From Natroniella sulfidigena (GTDB lineage Bacteria; Bacillota; Halanaerobiia; Halobacteroidales; Halobacteroidaceae): a stretch of DNA of 41,523 bases. Positions 1 through 8,734 of this stretch are shown piece by piece. The translations under genes were made by a program, and so were the position numbers. The stretch lies in contig NZ_JALKBY010000021.1 in NCBI RefSeq assembly GCF_023223645.1, forward strand, positions 1-41,523. The letters run 5' to 3'. Within the stretch, counting starts at the first letter, position 1. Every line of letters starts with the position of its first letter. The notes beneath the pieces were generated by a model. That model did no database searches. It worked only from the letters and a program-made list of their open reading frames with translations, and was not told where the DNA came from.

Positions 1-144
1 AGCCCATTCAAAAGTAGCTTAAAGTGGGACTATGAAATTATTTTTAGAAAATACTTGATTTATCAGAAACAATGCAAATATGTATCAAACCAAATAAAAA
101 ATCCTACATAACAATCACACAAAAATTACCAAGGAGCGATAACA

Positions 145-840
145 ATGAAAAAAACTCTATTTTTAACCTTAATCCTAGTCACTACTATACTTAACACTAG
201 ATTAGCTCAAGCAGTTGATAATAATTTTATGATTTCTCGGGGTAACTTGGCAGTAGAAAGTAAGACACCTGATAATATACAAAATAATGATTTTAATACA
301 GTCATCTTTAATTATCAAGATGATGGAGGACAGATCTTGTTACCATCAGAACTGAAGCTTACTTTAGCAGATTTTAATACTTCTGAATTAAGTCAAGATT
401 ATAATATTTTGGATTTTACGACTTATACAGAGCTTCTTATTGAGCAACCGGGCCAACACAATCTCGGCCTAGGATTTAAGGCAGTGACTTTAAATGAAAC
501 TGATAAAGCCGATGATTACACAGCTGAAAGAAAAGCATATGCAATTCCAATAACTTTAAAAACAACTCAAGAGGTAACTCCAACTGTCGACTTTATTGGA
601 GGAGTTTCATTCTTCCCTTGGGGTAGATCTTCTCTGACAAGTAGTAATGATTTCAACTTTGAAGGTGATTTTTCTGGTTATGAAGTTGACCTAGCAGTTA
701 AAGCTAATCTAACGGATACCTTTGCACTTAAAGGTGGTTACCAACAAAAAAGTTATACTTTTGGAGATCCAGAGGAAGAGTTTGCAGAACTTAGCAATGA
801 TTTCAGTGGTATTTATCTCGGTGGAGAGATTGCATTTTAA
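145..840 (+). CDS. Putative outer-membrane beta-barrel protein
   Basis: Secreted protein of 231 residues. Residues 1-23 form a typical signal peptide (two Lys, a hydrophobic core, then an AQA cleavage site). The mature part has alternating polar and hydrophobic strands, many Gly and aromatic residues, and ends in ...GGEIAF; a C-terminal Phe after a final amphipathic strand is the sorting signal of outer-membrane beta-barrels handled by BamA. The strands around residues 160-231 look like three or four barrel hairpins, so this would be a small barrel. A barrel protein would agree with a diderm Firmicute. The start is supported by AAGGAG eight bases upstream, and the gene is followed at once by a strong terminator, so it is a single-gene unit. 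No enzymatic motif was seen; the function (porin-like or structural) is unknown. Confidence 0.65.
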   Translation: MKKTLFLTLILVTTILNTRLAQAVDNNFMISRGNLAVESKTPDNIQNNDFNTVIFNYQDDGGQILLPSELKLTLADFNTSELSQDYNILDFTTYTELLIEQPGQHNLGLGFKAVTLNETDKADDYTAERKAYAIPITLKTTQEVTPTVDFIGGVSFFPWGRSSLTSSNDFNFEGDFSGYEVDLAVKANLTDTFALKGGYQQKSYTFGDPEEEFAELSNDFSGIYLGGEIAF

Positions 841-880
841 ATAAATTAAGGGGTGCCCAATTGGGCACCCCTTAATTTAT
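841..880. terminator. 40-bp perfect palindromic terminator
   Basis: A perfect 40-base inverted repeat starts directly after the stop codon of the outer-membrane protein gene. Its GC-rich core is GGGGTGCCC, mirrored as GGGCACCCC, with A/T-rich flanks that supply U-tracts in both directions. It can terminate both that gene and the small leftward gene at 888-983. Confidence 0.9.
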
Positions 881-887
881 TCTCAAT

Positions 888-983
888 TTAATACTTAAGT
901 CCTACGTCACCGCCTAATAATAATAAGATCAAGATCAAAAAGACTAAGTACATGATATTGTCATCTCTAAATAAATCACCCAT
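888..983 (-). CDS. Tiny single-helix membrane protein, sporulation type
   Basis: 31 residues: a charged head (MGDLFRDDN), then a single transmembrane helix built almost only of Ile, Leu, Val and Phe, then a short Gly/Lys tail. A GGGGG ribosome site precedes the ATG. It shares the FLILILL core and length with the small proteins at 18543-18638 and 13485-13565, which resemble the YjcZ family of tiny sporulation membrane proteins. The upstream promoter-like sequence (AC, 17 bases, CATAGTATG) fits a mother-cell sigma factor. The family link rests on pattern and size only, since so short a sequence carries little information. Confidence 0.7.
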   Translation of the reverse strand: MGDLFRDDNIMYLVFLILILLLLGGDVGLKY

Positions 984-1015
984 TATTTATACCCCCTTTT
1001 TTCTTATTTTCAATT

Positions 1016-1043
1016 CATACTATGTCCTTAAGGGGTAATCTGT
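1016..1043 (-). promoter_or_regulatory. SigK/SigE-like promoter of the 31-residue protein
   Basis: On the minus strand an AC dinucleotide at 1043-1042 is followed after 17 bases by CATAGTATG (1024-1016). SigK promoters in Bacillus read AC, 16-17 bases, CATAnnnTA. The same arrangement is found before two other tiny membrane-protein genes in this window. Confidence 0.45.
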
Positions 1044-1057
1044 GAATGGAAAAATAA

Positions 1058-1153
1058 GAAAGTTGCCTCCGGCAATTCAGCTTAAGTCTAAGATTAAGTT
1101 TAAGTAAAATCAACAAATACAAATTAATAAAAGTTATCCATAATCTTACTAAA
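1058..1153 (-). repeat. Post-terminator repeat, copy A
   Basis: Copy A of a dispersed intergenic element. Read on the minus strand it follows the terminator of the gene at 1200-1676 and contains in order a DnaA-box-like 9-mer (1134-1142, TTATCCATA on the plus strand), a row of 6-base units of the type AGTYTA (about 1079-1109), and a short hairpin (TTGCC, GGA loop, GGCAA) followed by T residues. The other long copies are at 13321-13440, 23309-23428 and 28451-28566. Confidence 0.85.
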
Positions 1154-1154
1154 T

Positions 1155-1194
1155 AAAAAAAGCAAAGTAAGAAATTAGATTCCTTACTTTGCTT
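1155..1194 (-). terminator. Rho-independent terminator of the floA operon
   Basis: Minus-strand stem AAGCAAAGTAAG paired with CTTACTTTGCTT, followed by seven T residues. It ends the operon running from 4213 down to 1200. Confidence 0.9.
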
Positions 1195-1199
1195 AAAAT

Positions 1200-1676
1200 T
1201 TATCGCTCAGAACGATATGGTGGTCGATACTTTCGTAAAGCCCGTGGTCGATCAAGAATTTCCTTAAAGATAACCCCTCGCAAAATATCATCACGACTGA
1301 TCTCTTCTGTTAAAATTTGTGTTTTCTTAAGCTTTTTCCTTTGAGCATTCAATTTATCTTCTAAGCTAGCTTTTCTTCTTTTAACCCTTGCTTTAGTAGT
1401 TCTTTTAACCTCTTCTTGCTGATTAGATTTAGGACAAGACTCCTCCTTAGTTTCAAGATCAATTTTTGGCTCAAAGTTAGGCTTCATCTCTTCTGGCTTA
1501 GGGATTTTTTGCTCTTGATCAAGATCTCTTCTTTTCTTTCCAAAATCTTCGATCTCGTCTTCTCTATTCTCTGTAGTTGGTTCTTCTTCTATCTCCTTAT
1601 TGAGGCCATGTAGAATTTTAGCTAATAGATAAAGAAAGAAAATTACTCCTGGTAAACTCTCAAGTAAATTTCCCAT
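1200..1676 (-). CDS. Membrane-anchored charged protein, last gene of the nfeD-floA operon
   Basis: 158 residues, not assigned to a named family. Residues 7-24 form one hydrophobic helix; the rest is a long, very charged, probably coiled or disordered linker rich in Glu, Lys and Arg. A compact C-terminal motif of about 25 residues (ILRGVIFKEILDRPRALRKY) looks conserved: I/V-x-x-E-I-L-x-x-P-x-A-L-R tails are seen on small proteins of other Firmicutes. It starts 11 bases after floA, so it is co-transcribed with it, and a terminator follows directly. The position is that of yqfB in Bacillus but the sequence is not obviously YqfB. A role at flotillin membrane domains is inference from the operon. 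Confidence 0.75.
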   Translation of the reverse strand: MGNLLESLPGVIFFLYLLAKILHGLNKEIEEEPTTENREDEIEDFGKKRRDLDQEQKIPKPEEMKPNFEPKIDLETKEESCPKSNQQEEVKRTTKARVKRRKASLEDKLNAQRKKLKKTQILTEEISRDDILRGVIFKEILDRPRALRKYRPPYRSER

Positions 1677-1687
1677 CAGCTCAGCTC

Positions 1688-2698
1688 CTATTCCTTATCT
1701 TCTGTAGAAGATTTCTTAGTTTTAGAACTAACCTCAGATTTAGGATCTAATCCAGAAAGACTATCTCTCATATCTGTATCGGCCTTTATATTTTCTAAAT
1801 TCATATAATCCATAACTCCCATATTACCAGAACGTAATGCTTCTGCCATAGCCTTAGGTACATCAGCTTCTGCTTCTACTACCTTAGCTTGCATCTCTTG
1901 TACCCTAGCCTTCATTTCTTGTTCTTGTGCTACCGCCATAGCTCTTTTCTCTTCAGCTTTAGCTTGAGCAATTTCTTTATCTGCTTCTGCTTGGTCAGTC
2001 TGTAATTCTGCTCCAATATTCTTGCCAACATCAACATCAGCAATATCTATCGATAAGATTTCAAAAGCAGTTCCTGAATCTAATCCTTTTTGTAATACAG
2101 TTTTAGAAATGGAATCCGGATTTTCTAAAACTTTAGTATGAGCATCTGCTGAACCAACAGTCGTTACAATTCCTTCGCCAACTCTAGCTAAAATAGTCTC
2201 CTCACCAGCACCTCCAACAAGGCGATCAATATTGGCTCTGACTGTTACTCTAGCTGTAGCCATTACTTGGATTCCATCCATGGCTACTGCAGTTACTACT
2301 GGTGTTTGGATCACCTTCGGATTAACACTCATTTGAACGGCCTTTAAGACATCTCTACCTGCTAAGTCAATCGCTGCTGCCCGTTCAAAGGTTAGATCAA
2401 TCTCTGCTCGCTGTGCTGCTATTAAAGCATCAACTACTCGATCTACATTACCCTCTGCTAAATAATGTGCCTCTAACTGATCAGTATTTAAATCAAGACC
2501 AGCTTTATAGGATTTAATCATTGGAGCTACAATCAATGAAGGTACAACCCTTCGTAATCTCATTCCAATTAAATTGAAAAAACTAATTTTAACTCCAGCA
2601 GCAACTGCTGAGATCCATAATCCAATTGGAATAAAATAAAAGAAGACCATTGCAACTAAAGCTATTGCAATCAAAATCAATAATGAAGTAACTGGCAT
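1688..2698 (-). CDS. floA: Flotillin-like protein FloA (SPFH/UPF0365)
   Basis: 336 residues, the usual length for FloA (YqfA), a membrane scaffold that organises functional membrane microdomains. Residues 5-45 hold two adjacent hydrophobic segments that form the membrane anchor. The SPFH/PHB domain follows, with family-typical stretches such as [19 protein letters not shown] and [20 protein letters not shown]. An Ala/Glu/Gln-rich coiled coil spans about residues 225-300 (EA repeats), and the tail is charged. It lies two bases after nfeD, the classic yqeZ-yqfA order of Bacillus. Identification rests on strong sequence resemblance along the whole length; the last 25 residues (Ser/Lys-rich) are variable in the family. 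Confidence 0.97.
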   Translation of the reverse strand: MPVTSLLILIAIALVAMVFFYFIPIGLWISAVAAGVKISFFNLIGMRLRRVVPSLIVAPMIKSYKAGLDLNTDQLEAHYLAEGNVDRVVDALIAAQRAEIDLTFERAAAIDLAGRDVLKAVQMSVNPKVIQTPVVTAVAMDGIQVMATARVTVRANIDRLVGGAGEETILARVGEGIVTTVGSADAHTKVLENPDSISKTVLQKGLDSGTAFEILSIDIADVDVGKNIGAELQTDQAEADKEIAQAKAEEKRAMAVAQEQEMKARVQEMQAKVVEAEADVPKAMAEALRSGNMGVMDYMNLENIKADTDMRDSLSGLDPKSEVSSKTKKSSTEDKE

Positions 2699-2700
2699 TT

Positions 2701-4014
2701 TTAATCACTCTCCTCTTTAATTGATTTAACAATAATTCTACTTCCTGAAACTTGAATAATCTTTACTTCTCTTCCAGATTCAATAAATTCTCCTTGACTT
2801 ACTACATCAAGATACTCCTCTGCAACCTCTATAGTTCCAGTAGGTCTTAATGGAGTTATTACTCTTCCTTGCTTTCCTACTAAATCTTGCTGATTCTTAT
2901 CAGTAGCAGTATAGCCTTCTTCCCTTTTTTGTAATGAAATTCTGTTCCAAAAATGGCTAGTTCCAAAGTATTTAATCATTATTATTAACCCAATCAGTGA
3001 TAATATAACAGCAATTGGTATCACTGTTAGAGCCATTTCAGCAGTAGGAAAGACAAAAAAGAGGCTTATAAGAATACAGATGATTCCTCCTGCACCAGTA
3101 ACTCCAAAGCCTGGAATCACAACTAACTCTAAGAATAATAAAAATACTCCTACTAAAAATAAAATAATCAAGCCCCAACTAGCAACCCCATTAATAATAT
3201 ACCCACTAAAAAAGAGTCCTAAACTAACTAAACCAGTCGTTCCTCCAACTCCCCAACCAGGAGTTATTCCTTCTAAAAACAATCCCAAAAAACCTAAAGT
3301 CAATAAGAAAACACTGATTGTAGGGTTAGTAACTATACCTGCTAATCGTTCAGCAGAGGTTGGTGTTACTGTTACAAGTCTTGCTTCTTCTAAAGCTAGC
3401 TTTTCTAATAATTGATGCTGATCTGCTACCACTAAATCGGCAACTTGATTATCAACTGCCTCAGAAGCAGAAAAACTCAATAGTTTATCTGCTTCAATCA
3501 CCCCTGGAACTTGCAAGCTAGAATCAACCATTGCTTCTGCTAGCTTGGAATCTCTTCCTCTTCTTTCTGCTGTAGCTCCAAATTCTTTACGTAATGCAGA
3601 GATATACTTCTCTTCTCTTGGCCTCGTCTCAGCAGCACCTATACTACTACCCTCTGCCATTGCTAGCTTTTCACCTGCCAAAGCAATTAAAGCTCCTGCA
3701 GACCACGCACGATTCTCCACATAGGTAATTGTAGGAGTTTCAGTAGCAAAGATTAAATCTCTAATCCTGATTCCAGAATCAACCAATCCACCATAGGTAT
3801 CAAGTTCAATTATAATAGCGTTGGCCCTTGCTTCTTCAGCTTCATTAATTCCCTTCTCAACTAAATTGACCATTCCCGGGCCGACATCTCCATCAATAGG
3901 CACTCTATAAACAGACTCAAAGCCACTTGCTAGTCCCAATGAACTTGTCCAAGTTAACCCAATTAAGAGAACTAATCCTAAAAACAAATTATAAAAAATA
4001 ATCTTTCTTTTCAT
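2701..4014 (-). CDS. nfeD: NfeD long form, membrane-bound ClpP-class protease
   Basis: 437 residues. It has a signal sequence at 1-29, then a ClpP/SppA-like serine protease domain (about 35-220) with the nucleophile in the [10 protein letters not shown] motif and the downstream [11 protein letters not shown] segment, then four or five transmembrane helices (about 235-355), then the small OB-fold NfeD domain at the C-terminus ([18 protein letters not shown]...). Long NfeD proteins cleave stomatin/flotillin partners; the archaeal homologue cuts stomatin near its C-terminus (family knowledge). Here it is immediately upstream of floA, its expected partner. The operon leader is a zinc-ribbon gene 20 bases upstream. 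Confidence 0.96.
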   Translation of the reverse strand: MKRKIIFYNLFLGLVLLIGLTWTSSLGLASGFESVYRVPIDGDVGPGMVNLVEKGINEAEEARANAIIIELDTYGGLVDSGIRIRDLIFATETPTITYVENRAWSAGALIALAGEKLAMAEGSSIGAAETRPREEKYISALRKEFGATAERRGRDSKLAEAMVDSSLQVPGVIEADKLLSFSASEAVDNQVADLVVADQHQLLEKLALEEARLVTVTPTSAERLAGIVTNPTISVFLLTLGFLGLFLEGITPGWGVGGTTGLVSLGLFFSGYIINGVASWGLIILFLVGVFLLFLELVVIPGFGVTGAGGIICILISLFFVFPTAEMALTVIPIAVILSLIGLIIMIKYFGTSHFWNRISLQKREEGYTATDKNQQDLVGKQGRVITPLRPTGTIEVAEEYLDVVSQGEFIESGREVKIIQVSGSRIIVKSIKEESD

Positions 4015-4033
4015 TTGTTATCACTACCATTCT

Positions 4034-4213
4034 TTAGTCAGAAATTTGTTTGTTTTGCTTCCAACTATAATCACTTGCTAATTCTATCTTATCTATATCA
4101 GCTTTACATTCCAAACAACCTTTATATAATTTAAAATAGCCTATTTCTTTTATCTTTAATAAAGCCAAATCATTTCCGCTCCAACCACACTTAGTACAGA
4201 TCCATTTTCCCAC
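4034..4213 (-). CDS. Small zinc-ribbon protein, first gene of the floA operon
   Basis: 59 residues with a GTG start preceded by GGGGG ten bases upstream. Two CxxC knuckles, CTKC at 6-9 and CLEC at 33-36, make a minimal zinc ribbon, beginning MGKWICTKCGWSGND. The second half is charged and helical. The stop lies 20 bases before nfeD, so it heads the nfeD-floA operon. It starts with GTG, so an ATG-based gene search would miss it. Its function is unknown; a nucleic-acid or protein-binding adaptor are equally possible. Confidence 0.75.
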   Translation of the reverse strand: MGKWICTKCGWSGNDLALLKIKEIGYFKLYKGCLECKADIDKIELASDYSWKQNKQISD

Positions 4214-4419
4214 TCAGTTTATCCCCCTCTATAAATTAGTCCTATTTATATTATGATATAATTATAGTTTCTTATTTATTAAGCAAATCATCAAGTAAAT
4301 TATGTAAACACAATAATTAATTTCATATTTTAATTTAATATAGAAATTAAAACTCCTAATAAAAATATTCATAATTAGAAAAGATAAGATTAATAAGGAA
4401 AAAGGAGAAATCATAACTG

Positions 4420-5658
4420 ATGATTAAATTATCTATTAAAATTTTAGTTAAAGAAGATAAAGAACTTAAAGAACTAGAAACTATAACTGTTGAAACTAAA
4501 ACTCCAACTTTACACTTAACTCCAGATAGATTAAAAGAACAAATATCTCAACTTAATACGACCAAAGAGATCTATGGGATTAGAGTAAAAATAAATTGTA
4601 AGCGAGCTATTTTACATATTAAAGGTTTCAACTATCTTTCTTTAACTTCTGATATCAGTAAAGAGGCTAATCTTCCTTACTTAAAAGTAACTGGCTGTAA
4701 AGATTCATTTCAATTAACTAATTTACAGATCAAACAGCTTGATATAGAAGACTCCAATTTAAAAGTAGTTAAATCAAACATTAATGAATTGAATTTAGGC
4801 TTAAGTGCTACCTTCACCCCTCCAGACAAAAAATTAAAAGAAAACCAACTGAACAATTTAACTACATTAATTAAGCATTCACGAATCAAAGAGTTTAGAA
4901 CCTTTATTCCTCAACAATTAATTAAAATTAAAAAATCTCATCTTGATAGGTTGGCCATTGAATATGAAGTCGAAAAATTACGTGAAATTAAAGTCTTAGA
5001 AAATTCGATTATCAATCGCTTCACCTTATCTGGCATGATTAAAAAACTTACTATTGATAATGCTACTATCTCTCATCTTGAATTTAGAACAGATTGTAAG
5101 ATCGAAAAATTTAAAGCAGATAGATATTCAATCTATAATTCATATAACTGCTTACCTGATACTATTATCAATCAATCCATCACTACCTGGAAGTTGGTTA
5201 TGGATTCTGCAAAAAATAGGGATAACTCTTCATTATATGCTTTTGCTGGGTTTAGATATATGCAGGCCAAACGAAAAAAATTAACCACTCTAAGGTACAA
5301 AATCCCTTATCGGTTGATGGCACTTATTTGTGGTTATGGATATAAGCCTTTCAATACGCTCATAACAGCAATTGTTATTTGGGCCAACTTTGGTCTCATC
5401 TTTTGGCTATTGACCATCACTACTGATTCAGGGCTTTCATTACCTCCTATTCATGCAGAAGGAGCAACCAAAATCTTATATACCTTAGGTTATTCTCTCT
5501 ATTTTTCGGCAATCACCTTTACTACAACCGGTTATGGAGATATCATACCTGTTGGCCCGTTAGCTAGATTTCTTGCTAGTACTGAAGCAGTCTTAGGAGC
5601 TACTATACTTTCTATCTTCATCTTTGCCCTAACAGAACGTTTTGGTAGGTTTAAATAA
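4420..5658 (+). CDS. Two-helix K+ channel with novel N-terminal sensor-like domain
   Basis: 412 residues. The C-terminal 100 residues are a minimal potassium channel: an outer helix (about 312-335), a pore loop with selectivity filter TTTGYGD (about 366-372), and an inner helix (about 380-405). The first 290 residues have no transmembrane segment and show a row of short strands (for example QLDIEDSNLKVV, EFRTFIP) that suggests a beta-solenoid or stacked-strand fold, perhaps the ligand-binding or gating part. Unusually, the soluble domain is N-terminal; most bacterial ligand-gated K+ channels carry RCK domains after the pore. A GGAG ribosome site lies 12 bases before the ATG, a little far; a CTG directly before it could be used instead. 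It converges on the diguanylate cyclase gene with five bases between stops. Confidence 0.85.
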   Translation: MIKLSIKILVKEDKELKELETITVETKTPTLHLTPDRLKEQISQLNTTKEIYGIRVKINCKRAILHIKGFNYLSLTSDISKEANLPYLKVTGCKDSFQLTNLQIKQLDIEDSNLKVVKSNINELNLGLSATFTPPDKKLKENQLNNLTTLIKHSRIKEFRTFIPQQLIKIKKSHLDRLAIEYEVEKLREIKVLENSIINRFTLSGMIKKLTIDNATISHLEFRTDCKIEKFKADRYSIYNSYNCLPDTIINQSITTWKLVMDSAKNRDNSSLYAFAGFRYMQAKRKKLTTLRYKIPYRLMALICGYGYKPFNTLITAIVIWANFGLIFWLLTITTDSGLSLPPIHAEGATKILYTLGYSLYFSAITFTTTGYGDIIPVGPLARFLASTEAVLGATILSIFIFALTERFGRFK

Positions 5659-5663
5659 TATTG

Positions 5664-7721
5664 TTAATTAGCAACACAAGTCTGATCCCTACCTGCTTCT
5701 TTAGCCTGATATAAAGCATTATCTGCAGCATTAATCAGCTCTTCAGCTTGCTGTCCATCTTGATAATTAGCAACTCCAATACTGACTGTTACATTCAATT
5801 TTTCATTCTGATAATCAACAGTCATCTCCCTTACAGATTTATTCAATCTTACTCCTAACTCCACAGCTCCTTGACGATCAGTCTCTGGCAAAATAATAAC
5901 AAACTCTTCACCACCATACCTAGCTACTAAATCAGGTTCACGAGTATTTTCAACTAAAACTTGGGCCAACTCTTTTAAGACTTCATCGCCTGCTTGATGA
6001 CCATAAGTATCATTAAAGAGTTTGAAATTATCAATATCAAGCATCAATAATGAAAGATCCCGTTGATAGCGTTTTACTTTATCAACCTCTTTTTTTAATA
6101 CTTTCTGGAAGTAACTATGATTATACAACTTAGTCAATCCATCTTTTCTCGCTACTTTTTCCATTTGTTCATACATTTTAGCATTCTCAATCGAAATAGC
6201 AACCTGATTAGCCAACGTCGTTAAGAACTTCTTGTCAGTTTCCTTAAACTCTCTTTTAAAACCGGTTTGAAGTGCAGTAATCACTCCAATATAATCTCCT
6301 CTAATTGCAAGCGGAATACCGATTACCGACATAATATTGAATAAGTTGAATTCATCTTCTAAATATTGACTAATATTATCTTGAATAATAGGCTGCTTTT
6401 GTTTAATCACCTCTTTAGCAAGCGTCTTGATTGCAAAGACTAGATCTTCTTGTTCATTATTATCAGGAATCCCAGTAGAAGAAGCAAGTTTTAATTGCCC
6501 TGTTTCTTGATCAAATAAAAATAGACAGACCATTGAGACTCCCATCGTTCCCATAATCATATCTACAGTCAGAGTCAATACTTCCTCTAAATCCAAAGTT
6601 GAATTGATCGTATTGCTGGTCCTTTGTAAAGTAGATAAGCTGGCTACATTTCTCTCCATTCGCTCAAAGACTCCTGCTTTTTTGATCAATAGTGGTGCTT
6701 GATCTACTATCGTTCGAATAGCTAATAAATCATTAGCATTAAAGTAATTAGCTTCTTCTTCTAAAAAGAACATGATCCCTTTGACCTCTTCATCAATAAA
6801 AACAGGAGAAACTAACATAGATTTAAACTTATCATCAGTTAAAGAAAAGCACTCTCCTAATTCACTTTTGGTTAAGTCCTTAATAATATAACTTTTTTTG
6901 GCCCTTAAGATCCGTTTTAAACAACCTTTTTCAGTCAAATATCTCATCTTTTTAAAGTAGTCATACTCCAAACCAGCTAAAACCTTGACTTCAAAGTACT
7001 CAACACCATCTTCAATTAATAATAGGCCACCTGATTCAATCTCTAACTGTTCACAACCAATCTCAACTAATGTTTCATAGGTCTCATCTAGACTGAAGTT
7101 AGAAGCCATCTTTTCATTGATCAAATTTAATCCTTTCAAACTATTATAAGCACGCTTAAAATCCTTCAGTCTTCTTTCTTGAGATTTAATTCTGACTGCT
7201 TTCGATCTATAATTACTAATGATAGTCAGAACGATCCAAAAAATAATGAAATAATGTATAAAAACCAATATAGTATTCTTAAAACCAACATCAGCCAAAA
7301 TAAGAGTAAAGGCCAACCCCGAACTAATTATTAAATCTCGCCAATAATAATCAATATTTTTTAACTTTGAAAGATGATAAGAATCACTAATTATTCCTAA
7401 TAATAAAGACTCCAGTCCCCAAGGATAAATATTGAAATTAAAATTAACTCTATAAACTGCAGCAATAACTCCAGCAATAATTCCATAAGGAAAGCCTAAT
7501 AATCTACCACTTAAAATAATATATAACCCCAGAGCATACTCTCCAAAGATGATAAGTGCTCCCAAAGAAATTAGCCCTAAAACTAAATTCAAGTATAACT
7601 TATCCTTCAATTCAATATTATTTCCTATTAATATCTCAGAAAAAATATCAGACTGAATAATTAAATAAGTTATGGCTATATATATAATTAATTCTAAGAA
7701 TAACTCACCATATAAACTCAT
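5664..7721 (-). CDS. Diguanylate cyclase, 5TM-GAF-GAF-GGDEF
   Basis: 685 residues. The N-terminus (1-175) is a polytopic membrane module of the LytS 5TM-receptor type, with the Gly-rich segment GRLLGFPYGIIAGVIAAVYR. Two GAF domains follow (about 205-345 and 375-515), then a GGDEF domain (about 525-680) with the active-site motif RYGGEEF. An allosteric I-site RxxD (REPD) stands five residues before GGEEF, so the enzyme should make cyclic di-GMP from two GTP and be inhibited by its product. The Mg-binding Asp in LMLDIDNFKLFNDTYGH is intact. AAAGGGG upstream supports the start. It appears monocistronic. An HD-GYP protein at 38910-39953 is a possible opposing phosphodiesterase. Confidence 0.96.
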   Translation of the reverse strand: MSLYGELFLELIIYIAITYLIIQSDIFSEILIGNNIELKDKLYLNLVLGLISLGALIIFGEYALGLYIILSGRLLGFPYGIIAGVIAAVYRVNFNFNIYPWGLESLLLGIISDSYHLSKLKNIDYYWRDLIISSGLAFTLILADVGFKNTILVFIHYFIIFWIVLTIISNYRSKAVRIKSQERRLKDFKRAYNSLKGLNLINEKMASNFSLDETYETLVEIGCEQLEIESGGLLLIEDGVEYFEVKVLAGLEYDYFKKMRYLTEKGCLKRILRAKKSYIIKDLTKSELGECFSLTDDKFKSMLVSPVFIDEEVKGIMFFLEEEANYFNANDLLAIRTIVDQAPLLIKKAGVFERMERNVASLSTLQRTSNTINSTLDLEEVLTLTVDMIMGTMGVSMVCLFLFDQETGQLKLASSTGIPDNNEQEDLVFAIKTLAKEVIKQKQPIIQDNISQYLEDEFNLFNIMSVIGIPLAIRGDYIGVITALQTGFKREFKETDKKFLTTLANQVAISIENAKMYEQMEKVARKDGLTKLYNHSYFQKVLKKEVDKVKRYQRDLSLLMLDIDNFKLFNDTYGHQAGDEVLKELAQVLVENTREPDLVARYGGEEFVIILPETDRQGAVELGVRLNKSVREMTVDYQNEKLNVTVSIGVANYQDGQQAEELINAADNALYQAKEAGRDQTCVAN

Positions 7722-7833
7722 CTTCGTCCCCTTTATAAAATCTAATTATAAATTCTCCAGTTAAGCTTTATTATTCCACTATTAACTCTTTCTTTAAAAG
7801 CCTCTCCAATTCCTGCTAAATCTTAAAAAGAAG

Positions 7834-7855
7834 AAAGCTGCCGCAAGGCAACTTT
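7834..7855 (-). repeat. Hairpin-only relative of the post-terminator repeat (G)
   Basis: Stem AGTTGCC / GGCAGCT with a short loop and T-rich 3' flank on the minus strand. It resembles the terminal hairpin of the dispersed repeat and again sits a short distance behind a terminator (7892-7917) of a minus-strand gene. It lacks the hexamer array and DnaA-box part. Confidence 0.5.
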
Positions 7856-7891
7856 AAAATCATCTCTTCTTAAATTGTTAGCAACTATTAG

Positions 7892-7917
7892 AAAGCTGAG
7901 TCTAATAACTCAGCTTT
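7892..7917. terminator. Hairpin terminator behind the 44-residue gene
   Basis: AAAGCTGAG paired with CTCAGCTTT around an 8-base loop, beginning five bases after the stop codon of the small gene at 7922-8056. The T-run is short on the minus strand and better on the plus strand. Confidence 0.7.
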
Positions 7918-7921
7918 TTAC

Positions 7922-8056
7922 TTAATTCATCTCTTCAACTGCTAAAATAATAACCGGCTCCTGATCACGTTCTGAATTTAAAGCATCTTCCATATCCATT
8001 AACTTTCTTTCCTGATGTTCATCTAAATCCGCATATTTAACCTCAATATCTACCAT
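7922..8056 (-). CDS. Small acidic protein of unknown function
   Basis: 44 residues beginning MVDIEVKYADLDEHQERK and ending in a hydrophobic strand (PVIILAVEEMN). A near-perfect ribosome site (AAGGAGGAG) lies six bases before the ATG and a terminator hairpin follows the stop, which makes it a real gene despite its size. It is strongly acidic with a central helix of Glu/Asp and Lys/Arg, and has no membrane segment or metal motif. It is not recognised as a known family. Confidence 0.7.
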   Translation of the reverse strand: MVDIEVKYADLDEHQERKLMDMEDALNSERDQEPVIILAVEEMN

Positions 8057-8135
8057 GACTTCTCCTCCTTTTTCTTTTTATTATTTAAATTCACACTCTT
8101 TTTATGTATTCAATAAGAAGGAAAAATTTATTATC

Positions 8136-8678
8136 CTATTTTAAATAGTCTTTAGTATATAATAAAGGTAGAATAGATAAAGAATGATTTATTCGTTCAG
8201 AATTAATTAATTTTTGAATCTTATTTAATGGTACTACTTTCAATTCAATATCCTCAGTCTTATCTAAACTCTGTTCACCAATCAATTTTACATCTTGAGC
8301 TAGATAAAAGTGGCAATAATTATTTTGAATAGCTGGATTAACTGCTACTTTTCCTAATTTAACCAGCTTTTCACTATCATATCCTGTCTCCTCTAACAAT
8401 TCTCTCTTAGCAGCCAATTTAGAATTTTCCTCTCCTGGATCTAATGTACCACCAGGAATCTCTAAAGTAACTTCTTCAGTTCCAATTCGATATTGCTTAA
8501 CCAATATGACTTCTTGTTCAACAGTAATTGGAACAACAGTAACCCAATCTAAAAACTCCATCTTAAAAAAGTCATATTTAATCCCTTTTTCCTTATGACG
8601 ACATGATCTTTCTTTGAATTTAACAAAGCCTCTATCATAAATCGTTCTAACTTCAATCGTTTCCCATAATTTTTTCAT
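8136..8678 (-). CDS. nudF: Nudix hydrolase, ADP-ribose pyrophosphatase type
   Basis: 180 residues from the ATG at 8678, chosen because TAGGAG is eight bases upstream; a GTG six bases earlier is too close to it. The Nudix box GTLDPGE...KRELLEETGY lies near residues 78-101. The spacing between the first Glu and the RE pair is eight residues rather than the canonical seven, a one-residue insertion that leaves all metal-binding Glu in place. The N-terminal strand-swapped part (IEVRTIYDRGFVKFKE) and the sequence VVPITVEQEVILVKQYRIG are typical of ADP-ribose pyrophosphatases that cut ADP-ribose into AMP and ribose 5-phosphate. The gene is alone, with no co-directional partner closer than 80 bases. 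Confidence 0.9.
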   Translation of the reverse strand: MKKLWETIEVRTIYDRGFVKFKERSCRHKEKGIKYDFFKMEFLDWVTVVPITVEQEVILVKQYRIGTEEVTLEIPGGTLDPGEENSKLAAKRELLEETGYDSEKLVKLGKVAVNPAIQNNYCHFYLAQDVKLIGEQSLDKTEDIELKVVPLNKIQKLINSERINHSLSILPLLYTKDYLK

Positions 8679-8734
8679 AATCACTACTCCTATATACTCT
8701 TAAATAATTATCATCTTGTTTTTTATTGATCTAT

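Noticed and set aside
3080-3415. Plus-strand open frame of 111 codons, Pro/Lys-rich
   Set aside because: It lies wholly antisense inside nfeD, has no ribosome site, and its composition is the mirror of the hydrophobic helices of NfeD.
8400-8460. Nudix box with one extra residue as evidence of an inactive enzyme
   Set aside because: All metal-binding Glu and the RELLEETGY core are present; a one-residue longer loop is tolerated in the superfamily.
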